62,516 nt of DNA, taken from Flavobacterium araucananum (lineage in GTDB: Bacteria > Bacteroidota > Bacteroidia > Flavobacteriales > Flavobacteriaceae). The translations under genes and the position numbers were made by a program. Location: positions 57,048 through 119,563 of the forward strand of contig NZ_MUGS01000030.1 in the NCBI RefSeq assembly GCF_002222055.1, given 5' to 3'. The notes under the pieces were generated by a model. That model saw nothing but the letters and a program-made list of their open reading frames with translations, did not search any database and was not told where the DNA came from. Positions 42,013 to 51,231 of this stretch are shown in pieces. The first letter of the stretch is position 1. The number at the start of each line of letters is the position of its first letter.

Positions 42013-42886
42013 TTTAAAAAGTTATTTAAACCTTCATCTAATTGTTTTTATTTGGGGTTTTACTGCTATTCTTGGTGCTTTGATAACCATTGATGCCGAA
42101 AATTTAGTATGGTTTAGAATGCTTCTTGCCGGAGTTTTTCTGGGCGCTTTTATTGTTTACAAAAAACAATCTTTTGTCATCTCGGCGACCTCATTTGCCA
42201 AATTAATTTTTGTTGGATTATTGATCGCCCTTCATTGGATTTTCTTTTTTAGGGCCATTCACGTTTCGAATGTTTCCATTACACTTTCGATATTTTCGTT
42301 AGGAGCATTTTTTGCTTCTTTGCTGGAACCACTTTTTTACGGTAGAAAAATATTATGGTACGAAGTTTTCTTCGGGTTAATTATAATTGCCGGTTTAGCA
42401 TTGATAATGAAGGTCGAAGTAAAATACCTGCATGGAATGTATTATGCATTAGCATCGATCATTTTAGGCGTTTTATTTACGTTAATGAACGGAAAATTGA
42501 TTGCAGACCATGAACCGTCCGTTATTACATTTTATGAGTTTGGAGCAGGGGTTTTCTTTATTTCTATTTATTTTTTAGTGCAGGGAAAATTCAATGCCAA
42601 TTTCTTTTCGATGTCATTAAATAACTGGATTTTATTACTGGTGTTGGCATCCGTTTGTACGGCTTATGCTTTTACGGCATCAGTCAAAGTAATGCAAAAG
42701 TTAACGCCATATACCGTAATGTTAACCACTAATTTAGAGCCTGTTTACGGTATTATGCTGGCTTATTTTATCCTGGGAGGAAAAGAGAAAATGAGTACAG
42801 AATTTTATCTTGGAGCCTTGATAATTGTAATCACAGTTATCCTAAATGGCGTTTTTAAACATTATAAAAATAAGAAAGAAGTGTAA
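41999..42886 (+). CDS. DMT-superfamily (EamA) transporter
   Basis: A 295-residue protein of ten predicted transmembrane helices in two EamA repeats, starting MRNDNLKSYLNLHLIVFIWGFTAI, where the opening F-W-G motif of the family is seen. I use the ATG at 41999, overlapping the permease stop by 14 bases, instead of a 40-residue longer frame that would run deep inside the permease gene. EamA proteins are drug/metabolite exporters (amino acids, purines); the substrate cannot be inferred. It is likely translated by coupling with the permease. Confidence 0.9.
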   Translation: MRNDNLKSYLNLHLIVFIWGFTAILGALITIDAENLVWFRMLLAGVFLGAFIVYKKQSFVISATSFAKLIFVGLLIALHWIFFFRAIHVSNVSITLSIFSLGAFFASLLEPLFYGRKILWYEVFFGLIIIAGLALIMKVEVKYLHGMYYALASIILGVLFTLMNGKLIADHEPSVITFYEFGAGVFFISIYFLVQGKFNANFFSMSLNNWILLLVLASVCTAYAFTASVKVMQKLTPYTVMLTTNLEPVYGIMLAYFILGGKEKMSTEFYLGALIIVITVILNGVFKHYKNKKEV

Positions 42887-42958
42887 TAATTTCCTTATTT
42901 TTAAATTACATTTTTACATTTTAAATACGATTTAATCACACCAATGATATAATATTTT

Positions 42959-42966
42959 TATATTTG
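42959..42966 (+). promoter_or_regulatory. -7 element (TATATTTG) of accA
   Basis: Perfect TAnnTTTG match 32 bases upstream of the accA start; no TTG at the normal -33 position. Confidence 0.45.
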
Positions 42967-42998
42967 CGGTTCGATTTACAAACAAAATTCAAAAATCC

Positions 42999-43952
42999 AT
43001 GGAATATTTAGATTTTGAGCTTCCAATAAAAGAACTTGAAGAACAGTTAGAAAAGTGTGTTATAATTGGAAAAGAATCTGATGTTGATGTAACACCAACC
43101 TGCAAGGAAATCAACAAAAAATTAGAAGAAACTAAAAAAGAAATATACAAAAACCTTACAGCCTGGCAACGTGTTCAGCTATCAAGACATCCAAACAGAC
43201 CCTATACTTTAGATTATATCAGAGCAATTTGCGGTGATACATTTTTAGAACTTCATGGAGACAGGAATTTTAAAGATGACAAAGCTATGGTTGGCGGACT
43301 GGGAAAAGTAAACGGTCAGTCGTTTATGATCGTAGGTCAGCAAAAAGGTTTTAATACAAAAACGCGTCAATACCGTAATTTTGGTATGGCAAATCCTGAA
43401 GGATATCGTAAAGCTTTGCGTTTGATGAAAATGGCAGAGAAATTTGGGATTCCGGTTTTAACTTTAGTAGATACTCCGGGGGCATATCCGGGACTGGAAG
43501 CTGAAGAAAGAGGTCAGGGAGAAGCAATTGCAAGAAATATTTTCGAAATGGTTCGCTTAAAAGTGCCAATTATCACCATTATTGTTGGTGAAGGTGCTTC
43601 TGGTGGAGCATTAGGGATAGGTGTAGGAGACAAAGTATACATGTTAGAAAATACATGGTACTCTGTAATTTCGCCAGAATCATGCTCGTCTATTTTATGG
43701 AAAAGTTGGGAGTACAAAGAACGTGCTGCCGATGCTTTAAAATTGACTTCATCTGATATGAAGAAACAAAAATTAGTAGATGATGTCATTCCGGAACCAT
43801 TAGGCGGAGCACACTACGACCGTGAAACTACTTTTAAAACAGTAGCAGAATACATTACCAAAGGATATAACGAATTGAAAGACTTATCAACACATGACCT
43901 GATTGCCCAAAGAATGGACAAATACAGTAATATGGGGGAGTATAAGGAGTAA
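42999..43952 (+). CDS. accA: acetyl-CoA carboxylase carboxyltransferase subunit alpha
   Basis: A 317-residue AccA of usual length. The first about 60 residues form the coiled N-terminal region ([12 protein letters not shown]...[12 protein letters not shown]), followed by the crotonase-like core with [45 protein letters not shown] (about residues 148-169) and [15 protein letters not shown] (about 189-203), which bind carboxybiotin and acetyl-CoA. With AccD it transfers carboxyl to acetyl-CoA to form malonyl-CoA, the first step of fatty acid synthesis. It is monocistronic and ends at a terminator. Confidence 0.96.
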   Translation: MEYLDFELPIKELEEQLEKCVIIGKESDVDVTPTCKEINKKLEETKKEIYKNLTAWQRVQLSRHPNRPYTLDYIRAICGDTFLELHGDRNFKDDKAMVGGLGKVNGQSFMIVGQQKGFNTKTRQYRNFGMANPEGYRKALRLMKMAEKFGIPVLTLVDTPGAYPGLEAEERGQGEAIARNIFEMVRLKVPIITIIVGEGASGGALGIGVGDKVYMLENTWYSVISPESCSSILWKSWEYKERAADALKLTSSDMKKQKLVDDVIPEPLGGAHYDRETTFKTVAEYITKGYNELKDLSTHDLIAQRMDKYSNMGEYKE

Positions 43953-43970
43953 ATTCATATCAAATGATTT

Positions 43971-44005
43971 AAAATCCGAAGCCTTACAGTTTCGGATTTT
44001 TTTTT
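43971..44005 (+). terminator. intrinsic terminator of accA
   Basis: AAAATCCGAA and TTCGGATTTT form a 10-bp stem with a 10-base loop, and the right arm runs on into a long T-tract. Confidence 0.88.
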
Positions 44006-44092
44006 GGTTATGAACAAAATAAACTTATTTATAAACAATTAATAGTTATAACTAGATAGCGATCTCTTTTTAAATTTCGCTACTTTCGCCTT

Positions 44093-45637
44093 ATGGAAAA
44101 TTTCAAAAATGTAAACCCTGCAAAGGTAAATAAACCCTCAATTATTAATTTAGAAAAAGGGAAACTTCCTCCGCAAGTTCTTGATTTAGAGGAGGCTGTG
44201 CTAGGGGCAATGATGATTGATAAAAAAGGAGTTGATGATGTAATTGATATTTTGCAAGGGGATGCTTTTTACAAAGAGGCACACAAATATATTTTTGAAG
44301 CAATCGTTCAGCTTTTTACCGAAACACAACCAATCGATTTGCTGACGGTTTCGACTCAGTTGAAAAAAAATGGAAAATTAGAATTAGCCGGGGGTGACTT
44401 TTATTTAATTCAGCTTACACAAAAAATTGCATCTTCGGCGCATATCGAATTTCACTCGCGTATCATTCTTCAAAAGTTTATTCAAAGAAGTTTGATTCGT
44501 ATTTCTACTGAAATTATCGAAGCGTCTTATGATGAAACTGCTGATGTATTTGATTTGCTTGATCAAGCCGAATCAAAACTATATGAAGTAACACAAGGAA
44601 ATATTAAGCGTAGTTCTGAAACTGCCCAGAGTTTAGTTCTTCAGGCTAAAAAGAAGATTGAAGAAATTGCCAAACAAGAAGGTTTAAGTGGTGTTGAAAC
44701 CGGTTTTCATAATCTGGATAAACTAACTTCAGGATGGCAACCCAGCGATTTAATTATTATCGCAGCAAGACCTGCGATGGGAAAAACAGCGTTCGTACTT
44801 TCGATGGCGAGAAATATTGCTATTCAGTACGGGCACGGAGTGGCTTTGTTTTCTCTTGAGATGGCATCGGTTCAGTTAATTACGAGGTTAATATCGTCAG
44901 AAACAGGACTGTCATCAGAAAAATTACGTACTGGTAAATTAGAGCCACACGAATGGACGATGTTAAGTACCAAAGTAAAAAACTTAGAAAAAGCACCTTT
45001 GTTTATTGATGATACACCATCACTTTCTATTTTTGATTTAAGAGCAAAATGTCGTCGTTTAGTTTCTCAACACGGTATCAAGATTATAATTATTGATTAT
45101 TTGCAATTGATGACTGCCGGAGGAAATAATAAAGGAGGAGGAAATCGTGAGCAGGAAATCTCGACCATTTCCCGAAACTTAAAGGCCCTGGCAAAAGAGC
45201 TAAACGTTCCGGTAATTGCACTGTCGCAATTATCGCGTGCGGTTGAAACCCGTGGATCGAGCAAACGTCCGTTGCTGTCGGATCTTCGTGAATCTGGAGC
45301 TATCGAGCAGGATGCTGATATTGTTTCGTTTTTATACCGACCGGAATATTACAAAATTGAAGAATGGGATGATGATGAGGCATCGCCAACTGCAGGTCAG
45401 GCAGAGATAATGATTGCGAAACACCGTAATGGTGGTATCGAAAACATTCGATTGAAATTTATTGGACACCTTGGAAAATTTGATAACCTTGATGATTTTT
45501 CCGGTAGTTATGACGATTTGCCATCAAAAATGAATCACGAAGAAAATCCATTCATTACTAAAAACCTGCCATCTGCGAATGAAGCATTTGGTAGTAATTT
45601 AAATGATGACGATGACGATAGTGATGTTCCATTTTAA
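44093..45637 (+). CDS. dnaB: replicative DNA helicase DnaB
   Basis: A 514-residue hexameric replicative helicase. The N-terminal primase-interacting domain starts at LPPQVLDLEEAVLGAMMID (about residues 25-43), and the RecA-like ATPase domain (about 200-465) has Walker A AARPAMGKTAF (about 226-236), Walker B IIIIDYLQLM (about 335-344), the DnaB QLSRAVETRG region and the arginine-finger region KHRNGG. No intein is present. The C-terminus is longer than in E. coli and ends in an acidic tail (NLNDDDDDSDVPF), resembling SSB-type interaction ends. The gene stands alone, flanked by terminators. Confidence 0.96.
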   Translation: MENFKNVNPAKVNKPSIINLEKGKLPPQVLDLEEAVLGAMMIDKKGVDDVIDILQGDAFYKEAHKYIFEAIVQLFTETQPIDLLTVSTQLKKNGKLELAGGDFYLIQLTQKIASSAHIEFHSRIILQKFIQRSLIRISTEIIEASYDETADVFDLLDQAESKLYEVTQGNIKRSSETAQSLVLQAKKKIEEIAKQEGLSGVETGFHNLDKLTSGWQPSDLIIIAARPAMGKTAFVLSMARNIAIQYGHGVALFSLEMASVQLITRLISSETGLSSEKLRTGKLEPHEWTMLSTKVKNLEKAPLFIDDTPSLSIFDLRAKCRRLVSQHGIKIIIIDYLQLMTAGGNNKGGGNREQEISTISRNLKALAKELNVPVIALSQLSRAVETRGSSKRPLLSDLRESGAIEQDADIVSFLYRPEYYKIEEWDDDEASPTAGQAEIMIAKHRNGGIENIRLKFIGHLGKFDNLDDFSGSYDDLPSKMNHEENPFITKNLPSANEAFGSNLNDDDDDSDVPF

Positions 45638-45646
45638 TACAACAAT

Positions 45647-45672
45647 AAAGCCTCTTATGAGGCTTTTTTTTT
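45647..45672 (+). terminator. intrinsic terminator of dnaB
   Basis: AAAGCCTC and GAGGCTTT form an 8-bp stem with a TTAT loop, then T-run. Confidence 0.88.
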
Positions 45673-45772
45673 ACCCCTGATTTTTTATTTTTTTTGATAA
45701 AATTGAGTAGATTAGCTAAACAATTGTTAAACGCATTAAGCATTAACTTTTAACCAAAAACAAACTTATATC

Positions 45773-46144
45773 ATGGCAGAAGAAAAAAATTTAGGGACTG
45801 TAGAAGTCAAACTGGCGGTTGGTCAGCAATGGGTAAAAAATTACCGGAATAAAAAAGAAGAAGATAATGGCAAAAAGAAAATTAATGCCTATTTGATTCC
45901 TTTAGAAAGTATAAAACTCGTTTTAGACCAGGATATCGATGCTGTACGTGCATACGTTGGTATTAATACTGCCGGTGAGCAAAATGTAATGCTTGTAGGA
46001 GCAAAGTTTGATCCCAAAACAGGTATTTATGTAGATGTCTTTAAAAAAGCCTTAGGAGCAGAAAATGACGGAAGTGATGTTGTTTATGACGCTTCTCGTC
46101 CTTGCCCGCCTTATGATGATCCGGATAGTCCAATGAATCAATAA
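45773..46144 (+). CDS. conserved small soluble protein, head of a signalling operon
   Basis: A 123-residue soluble protein starting MAEEKNLGTVEVKLAVGQQW, with a mixed alpha/beta central part (IPLESIKLVLDQDIDAVRAYVGINTAGEQNVMLVGAKFDPKTG) and a proline-rich C-terminus (PCPPYDDPDSPMNQ). I do not recognise the family. It precedes, by three bases, the seven-helix membrane protein and histidine kinase genes. Whether it is a signalling partner or just a neighbour cannot be told from sequence. Confidence 0.75.
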   Translation: MAEEKNLGTVEVKLAVGQQWVKNYRNKKEEDNGKKKINAYLIPLESIKLVLDQDIDAVRAYVGINTAGEQNVMLVGAKFDPKTGIYVDVFKKALGAENDGSDVVYDASRPCPPYDDPDSPMNQ

Positions 46145-46147
46145 TAA

Positions 46148-46789
46148 ATGGACGATTTTTTAATATACTCAGGTTATTTCGTACTATTGGTTAACCTAAT
46201 TCTATATACATATAGCTTTTTCCGAAAGGAAAAAGCTAATGTTTTTTTTATAGCATATTTAGCGTTTTTGGTAGTTGTTCAATTCTCGATGGAACTAATG
46301 TATCACCTGCACATGAATAATTTATTTGCAGTAAATATATTTTTTATAGGACAAATGATTTTGTTAGGCCTGTTTTTTAAATCTATTTTAAAAATTAAGA
46401 GTCAAAAGTTATTTATCAATTGGAGTCTTCTTATAATGGTATTGATTTTAGCCATTCAATGTTATATAGACTCGGGTCAGTTCTTGAAATTTAATTTGTT
46501 TGCAATCACCACAACCTCTTTATTAAGTGTTGTTTATGCCTTACTACACTTTTATAATATGCTCACAGATGACAAAGAATATTATTATGTTACAGTGGGG
46601 GCATCGTCCTATTTATTGGTTAGTACCGTACTTTTTTTAGTTGGCAATCTTACGATAGGTCTAAGTGATGAACTTAAATTGATGACCTGGAATCTAAACG
46701 CTTTTTTTGTAGTAGCATACCAGTTGTTTATCTTGTATGAATGGATGGTGAGTTTTAAGACTAAAAAAGTAATTAATACAACAGTATGA
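46148..46789 (+). CDS. seven-helix membrane protein, probable sensor partner
   Basis: A 213-residue polytopic protein with about seven transmembrane helices (about residues 6-22, 31-50, 58-76, 88-104, 112-133, 146-165, 180-203) and short loops. Its stop overlaps the start of the histidine kinase by 4 bases (ATGA), so the two are translationally coupled. The kinase has only one membrane segment and no sensor domain, so this protein may supply sensing, like the 7TM modules fused to other kinases. No conserved ligand residues are recognised. The function is inferred from gene order. Confidence 0.75.
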   Translation: MDDFLIYSGYFVLLVNLILYTYSFFRKEKANVFFIAYLAFLVVVQFSMELMYHLHMNNLFAVNIFFIGQMILLGLFFKSILKIKSQKLFINWSLLIMVLILAIQCYIDSGQFLKFNLFAITTTSLLSVVYALLHFYNMLTDDKEYYYVTVGASSYLLVSTVLFLVGNLTIGLSDELKLMTWNLNAFFVVAYQLFILYEWMVSFKTKKVINTTV

Positions 46790-47577
46790 CTGGAAGCATA
46801 ACTTACGAAAAAGAAATAGTAGCCATAATTTTATACATTTCATGTTTTTTTATGATAGTGGCAGTTTTTCTGGTCGTTTTCTTTTATTTCTCAAGAAAAA
46901 AGATCATCCAGAAAGAAGTAGAGAAAAGAGATTTAGAAATCCATTTGCAAAGAGAGCAATTGCATGCTGTAATTATTACACAAGAAGAGGAGCGAAAACG
47001 AATTGCCCAGGATTTGCATGATGATATTAGTTCTAAACTTAATATTGTATCATTGAATACACACCTGCTTTCTGCACCAAATTTAACAGAAGCCGAGACT
47101 AAAGAAATTACCGATAACATCATTAATCTAACCGCAAAAGCCTTAGAAAATTCAAGGAAAATTGCCCATAACTTATTGCCTCCCGTTTTTGAGAAATTTG
47201 GATTGAATGCCGGTGTTGAAGAATTATGTGAAGAATTTGAAAGTAGTAAATCTGCAAAAGTAAATTATAAAAACGAGATTGATTTTGATAATAAGGACAT
47301 AGATCGTCATTTGCATGTTTTTAGAATTTTGCAGGAATTAATGAATAATTCTATAAGACACGGAAAAGCAACCGAAATAAATATTACTTTTAAAAAAAAT
47401 AACGAAATCAATACCTGTAATTATAACGATAACGGAATTGGTTTTGATAACAAAAATGCTGAAAACCAAAAGGGATTAGGCATGAAAAATATTGATAGCA
47501 GAATTTCTTTTTTGAACGGAACTATAAAAATTGACGCTGAAATGGGTAATGGTATTGCCGTAATTTTCACTTTTTAA
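46786..47577 (+). CDS. sensor histidine kinase (HisKA_3 family)
   Basis: A 263-residue kinase with one N-terminal transmembrane helix (about 10-35), a coiled coil (about 38-65), the HisKA_3 phospho-acceptor box TQEEERKRIAQDLHDDISSKL with His78, and a HATPase domain (N-box LQELMNNSIRHGKATE, G1 box YNDNGIGFDN, G2 GLGMKNIDSRI). It autophosphorylates and passes phosphate to the NarL-type regulator encoded 110 bases downstream. It lacks any extracytoplasmic or PAS sensor, which suggests that the coupled seven-helix protein senses. Three of the four genes in this region overlap or nearly touch. Confidence 0.9.
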   Translation: MTGSITYEKEIVAIILYISCFFMIVAVFLVVFFYFSRKKIIQKEVEKRDLEIHLQREQLHAVIITQEEERKRIAQDLHDDISSKLNIVSLNTHLLSAPNLTEAETKEITDNIINLTAKALENSRKIAHNLLPPVFEKFGLNAGVEELCEEFESSKSAKVNYKNEIDFDNKDIDRHLHVFRILQELMNNSIRHGKATEINITFKKNNEINTCNYNDNGIGFDNKNAENQKGLGMKNIDSRISFLNGTIKIDAEMGNGIAVIFTF

Positions 47578-47687
47578 GTTAAAATAAATAGCAAATGAGT
47601 ATTTTTTACCAATATGTTAATGTTATTAGACTTTTTTTGCTTCATATTTTGTAATTTCGATGAACCAAACGACCAAAATCAAATAAA

Positions 47688-48353
47688 ATGAGTGCCGCTA
47701 TTAAAATTGCTTTAGTCGATGATGAAGTTTTATTCCGGAAAGGGATATCTTTCTTATTGCAAAGAGAAGATAATATCGATATTATTTTTGAAGCATCAAA
47801 CGGAGAGGAACTCCTCTCTAATTTAAATGACAGTATAATCAAACCTGACATTATTATGATGGATTTGAAAATGCCTATTTTAAACGGTGTCGAGGCCACA
47901 AAAATTATTCGAAAATCTTTCCCCGAAATTAAAATCATTGCTCTTACGAGTTATGATACAAAATCATTCATTGCAAATATGATTCAGGTAGGTGCCGTAG
48001 CTTATTTAATAAAGAATACAACCCCAAAAGAGTTAATCCATACCATTAATCATGTTGCAAAAAAAGGTTTTTACTATAGCGAAAATGTATTAAAAACAAT
48101 TCAGGAAACCATTATTTCGACCAAAACGACAAAAGGAAATTTGGAAACCAGTTTTCTTTCTCCTCGCGAAATAGAAATTCTTCAACTTATTTGCCTGCAA
48201 AAAACAACTACAGAAATTGCTGAACATCTTTATTTAAGTCCAAGGACTGTAGAGGGGCATCGTAATAATTTGTTGCTAAAAACAGAATCACGAAATATTG
48301 CCGGTTTAGTAGTTTATGCAATTCAAAACGAAATAGCAGTTCTGACAACTTAA
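47688..48353 (+). CDS. response regulator, NarL/LuxR type
   Basis: A 221-residue regulator with an N-terminal receiver (about 5-120) and LuxR-type helix-turn-helix output (about 150-215: LSPREIEILQLICLQKTTTEIAEHLYLSPRTVEGHRNNLLLK). Receiver residues DDE at 11-13, phospho-acceptor Asp59 (IIMMDLKMP) and a conserved Lys (YLIKNT) are intact. Its cognate kinase is encoded just upstream. A 110-base gap separates the two, enough for a promoter, so it may be expressed separately. Targets are unknown. Confidence 0.92.
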   Translation: MSAAIKIALVDDEVLFRKGISFLLQREDNIDIIFEASNGEELLSNLNDSIIKPDIIMMDLKMPILNGVEATKIIRKSFPEIKIIALTSYDTKSFIANMIQVGAVAYLIKNTTPKELIHTINHVAKKGFYYSENVLKTIQETIISTKTTKGNLETSFLSPREIEILQLICLQKTTTEIAEHLYLSPRTVEGHRNNLLLKTESRNIAGLVVYAIQNEIAVLTT

Positions 48354-48357
48354 ATTT

Positions 48358-48483
48358 TTAGCTTGTCAAAAACTGAATCGAGAGTACATAGTACAGAACA
48401 ATAGTTAAAACAAGTATGCATAAACCTATTTTTTGCTTCATATTTAATTCTTTTGGTTGGTAATTACTATTATTAAACTTCAT
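48358..48483 (-). CDS. 41-residue single-pass membrane peptide
   Basis: Minus-strand ATG at 48483 to TAA at 48358, encoding MKFNNSNYQPKELNMKQKIG, then a hydrophobic segment of about 18 residues (LCILVLTIVLYYVLSIQF) and LTS. An internal Met (residue 15) offers an alternative start. It is convergent with the response regulator (4-base gap). Support is the clean transmembrane profile flanked by lysines and its position in an otherwise empty spacer; no homologue is recalled. Confidence 0.45.
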   Translation of the reverse strand: MKFNNSNYQPKELNMKQKIGLCILVLTIVLYYVLSIQFLTS

Positions 48484-48649
48484 ATTTTTCTTTTTTTTAT
48501 AGCTTAAGTTGGATAATCAGGAATAACAAATGTAGCTAAAATCTTGTTTTACAAAATGCGTGTTTATACCTGTTTTTGATACAGGAGATTTTATTACCTC
48601 TTAGGATTTTTTATTTAACGTTTATTCAATTATAAAAGAGAAATATCTA

Positions 48650-48681
48650 TTGTGTTTATTGATGCTTCCTTTATATCTTTA
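48650..48681 (+). promoter_or_regulatory. promoter of the exported amidotransferase-like gene
   Basis: TTG (48650-48652), 21 bases, TATCTTTA (48674-48681), which is one mismatch from TAnnTTTG, 16 bases before the start codon. Confidence 0.5.
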
Positions 48682-48697
48682 CTAAAATAATTTTCTA

Positions 48698-49957
48698 ATG
48701 AATAAAGGCTTAGTTTATATCTTCATATTTCTACTTTCATTAACAGCAAAAGCATCGTTCATCCTTATTCCGATGGACGAAACTACACAACAAAATCATC
48801 TAAAAGCATACGGAATAACCTATTGGTGTCTAAGTAAAGATTATAAAGCAAGTTGGTTACTTAATTATCGTGGAGGCTCATTCCTGCTTCCAGATGCAGA
48901 TGAAATTCGAAAAGAATGTAAGATTCGTGGTGTAAGCTTTGAGATTCTTTCTGATAGTGAAGAAGCTTCGATTTTAAATGACATTTCGAGCCCGTCTCAA
49001 AATATGGAATCTGTTGTTTTAGAAAAAGCGCCTAAAATTGCAGTTTATACACCAAAAGGAAAACAACCTTGGGACGATGCAGTAACCTTAGTCCTGACGT
49101 ATGCCGAAATTCCTTTTACACCCATTTATGATGAAGAAGTTTTAAGCGATCAATTGTTGCTGTATGATTGGTTGCACCTGCATCATGAAGATTTTACCGG
49201 ACAATATGGTAAATTTTATGCAGCATACAAAAATACACCCTGGTATATAGACCAAAAAAAAGATGCCGAAGCTCTTGCAGCAAAATTAGGTTATAGCAAA
49301 GTATCGCAGGAAAAAGGAGCCGTTGCAAAAAAAATTAGAGATTTTGTTATCGGTGGTGGCTTTATGTTTGCAATGTGTTCTGCAACAGACAGTTTTGATA
49401 TCGCTCTGGCAGCAGATGGTGTCGATATTTGCGAAGCAATGTTTGATGGTGATGCCAGTGAATCTAATTATCAGGCAAAACTAAATTATTCAAATTCATT
49501 TGCCTTCAAAGATTTTACGTTAGAAAGAAAACCGGAAGTTTATGAGTTCTCAGATATTGATATGACCTCAAAACGCAGAATTCCTATGGAAAAAGATTAT
49601 TTTTCGTTAATGGAGTTTTCTGCAAAATGGGATCCAATTCCTAGTATGTTATGCCAAAATCATACACAATTAGTAAAAGGATTTATGGGACAAACAACAT
49701 CATTTGATACCGCATTAATAAAATCTAATGTTTTAATAATGGGAACTTGCGAACTTAATGGCGAATCAAGATACATTCATGGCGAAAAAGGAAAAGGAAT
49801 GTTTACCTTTTTTGGAGGTCATGATCCTGAAGATTTTCAACATCAGGTGGGAGATCCGCCAACAGTTTTAGATTTACATCCAAATTCTCCGGGTTATCGT
49901 TTAATTTTAAATAATGTTTTATTTCCGGCAGCAAGAAAGAAAAAATTAAAAACATAA
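48698..49957 (+). CDS. exported protein, 'asparagine synthetase B'-named family, GATase1-like
   Basis: A 419-residue protein with a signal peptide (about 1-19, ending AKA) opening FILIPMDETTQQNHLKAYGITYW. It matches a Bacteroidota family often named asparagine synthetase B, but I see neither the class II glutaminase N-terminal Cys nor the AsnB ATP site. Instead, residues about 218-232 (VIGGGFMFAMCSATD, Cys227) and FFGGHDPEDFQH (about 373-384) resemble the nucleophile elbow and His region of class I glutamine amidotransferase-like folds. The substrate is unknown; an envelope location fits the signal peptide. The family match is good, the function open. Confidence 0.7.
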   Translation: MNKGLVYIFIFLLSLTAKASFILIPMDETTQQNHLKAYGITYWCLSKDYKASWLLNYRGGSFLLPDADEIRKECKIRGVSFEILSDSEEASILNDISSPSQNMESVVLEKAPKIAVYTPKGKQPWDDAVTLVLTYAEIPFTPIYDEEVLSDQLLLYDWLHLHHEDFTGQYGKFYAAYKNTPWYIDQKKDAEALAAKLGYSKVSQEKGAVAKKIRDFVIGGGFMFAMCSATDSFDIALAADGVDICEAMFDGDASESNYQAKLNYSNSFAFKDFTLERKPEVYEFSDIDMTSKRRIPMEKDYFSLMEFSAKWDPIPSMLCQNHTQLVKGFMGQTTSFDTALIKSNVLIMGTCELNGESRYIHGEKGKGMFTFFGGHDPEDFQHQVGDPPTVLDLHPNSPGYRLILNNVLFPAARKKKLKT

Positions 49958-49958
49958 T

Positions 49959-50762
49959 TTACTTCAAAGAAAATTCAAACCAAATAGGAATATGATCTGA
50001 TATTTTTCGGGCTGCTTTCAAGGAATCAAATTTCGAGTAAAACGGAATTATACCTGAATTAATGTATTTTAAAGAGTTTGTTTTGTAAAATATATTGTCA
50101 AATTCAGATGCCAGACAATTTAGTCCCTGACATTTTTGTTTTAATGTGGTTTTTTGATTTTGAAAAACAGGAGAGTACCCCATTTGTTTTAATGGATTAA
50201 ATACAGAATGGGATTGCGGACAGTTAAAATCTCCCATAAAGACTAAATTTAAGGTAGGATATTCAGCCGGTAGAAACTTAAAGTATTTTATTTCGGTTTC
50301 AGGTTGTTTCTTTTTTGTTATAGCATGAAAATTAACCAGCGTTATGGTCCTTTTGTTAATTTCGAATGTTCCAAAAAAGGGTTCGCGATCAATTTCTACA
50401 GTATATTTTTTTTCTAACCACGCATTTCCTTTTAGTTTTACCTTACTGGTTTTCCAGATAAAGGCATAACGTTCGGTTTTATAGCTGGTACCACTTGTTG
50501 GATTGCTAATAGTATAATCCCATTTTGAACCTTTTTCGTTTAGTATATTTGCTAGCTTAGCAACAGCCTGAGCACCGCCATATCCCGCAACAACCTCTTG
50601 AATTGCTACAATGTCGTAATCTGCAATTGTGCTGGCAATAAAATTTAATTCAGATTCAGATTTAGATTTCCCAAAGTTCTCTAAATTCCAAGATAGGATT
50701 TTAGTTTGCGAATAGGTGAGAATAGTAAAAAGTAAGAGTACAAAGCTTAGGATATTTTTCAT
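49959..50762 (-). CDS. exported endonuclease/exonuclease/phosphatase family protein
   Basis: A 267-residue EEP-fold phosphodiesterase with a signal peptide (about 1-18). The active-site motifs are complete: SWNLENFGKSKSE (about 25-37), VAIQEVVAGYGG (about 51-62), FEIN...LVNFHAITKK (His/Asn), FMGDFNCPQ (about 174-182) and ISDHIPIWFEF at the C-terminus. Small secreted relatives degrade DNA or RNA or cleave phosphoesters; the substrate is unknown. The stop is two bases from that of the convergent exported protein. It is the second EEP protein in the window after the T9SS one at 1961. Confidence 0.88.
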   Translation of the reverse strand: MKNILSFVLLLFTILTYSQTKILSWNLENFGKSKSESELNFIASTIADYDIVAIQEVVAGYGGAQAVAKLANILNEKGSKWDYTISNPTSGTSYKTERYAFIWKTSKVKLKGNAWLEKKYTVEIDREPFFGTFEINKRTITLVNFHAITKKKQPETEIKYFKFLPAEYPTLNLVFMGDFNCPQSHSVFNPLKQMGYSPVFQNQKTTLKQKCQGLNCLASEFDNIFYKTNSLKYINSGIIPFYSKFDSLKAARKISDHIPIWFEFSLK

Positions 50763-50896
50763 GCAGTATTTAAAAATTCAAATATAAGCATTTCACGATC
50801 TTACTAATATTGTTTTTACTTTTGTTAAGGATATTTAAAAGAAAAAACACTTGAATTTCTTCAAGATTAAAGTTTCCGGCTTAAGAAACAAAAGAC

Positions 50897-51151
50897 TTAA
50901 TATTTTTTATATCTGTTTTTTAAGGCAGTTCCAATAATTATTATTTGCAATACAAGAAGTGCAGGAATAAAGATAATTTTCCAATCGACTTCAAGCCATC
51001 CTGTTTTCTCCGAAACAAATGCAAAGCTTAAAGACAGAAAAAGGCAAAGTAACATGGTTTTCATGATAATTCTATTTTTTGTTGTATTAATTCTGGAGAT
51101 AAAGACTTGCCGCAAATCTCTCTCAAAACTATCGTTATATTTCGCTTTCAT
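50897..51151 (-). CDS. small two-helix membrane protein
   Basis: An 84-residue protein with a charged N-terminus (MKAKYNDSFERDLRQVFISRINTTKNRI) and two transmembrane helices (about 32-46 and 56-74) separated by a short loop (SEKTGWLEVDWK). The composition suggests a membrane anchor or partner. It has no recognised family. It lies alone downstream of the triple-kinase operon, with an 80-base gap and a poor promoter region. Confidence 0.6.
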   Translation of the reverse strand: MKAKYNDSFERDLRQVFISRINTTKNRIIMKTMLLCLFLSLSFAFVSEKTGWLEVDWKIIFIPALLVLQIIIIGTALKNRYKKY

Positions 51152-51231
51152 TAGGTGGTTAATAAAATTCTATACAAACATAGACCTATAAAAAAGTATT
51201 TCCTTACGGGAAGCCGTAAAGACAATAAAAT

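Larger units (their letters stand above)
48354..48697. other. spacer between response regulator and secreted protein
   Basis: About 340 bases. The left third is the small membrane ORF at 48358-48483; the rest is AT-rich. The only regulatory signal I can support is the promoter at 48650-48681. Confidence 0.5.
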
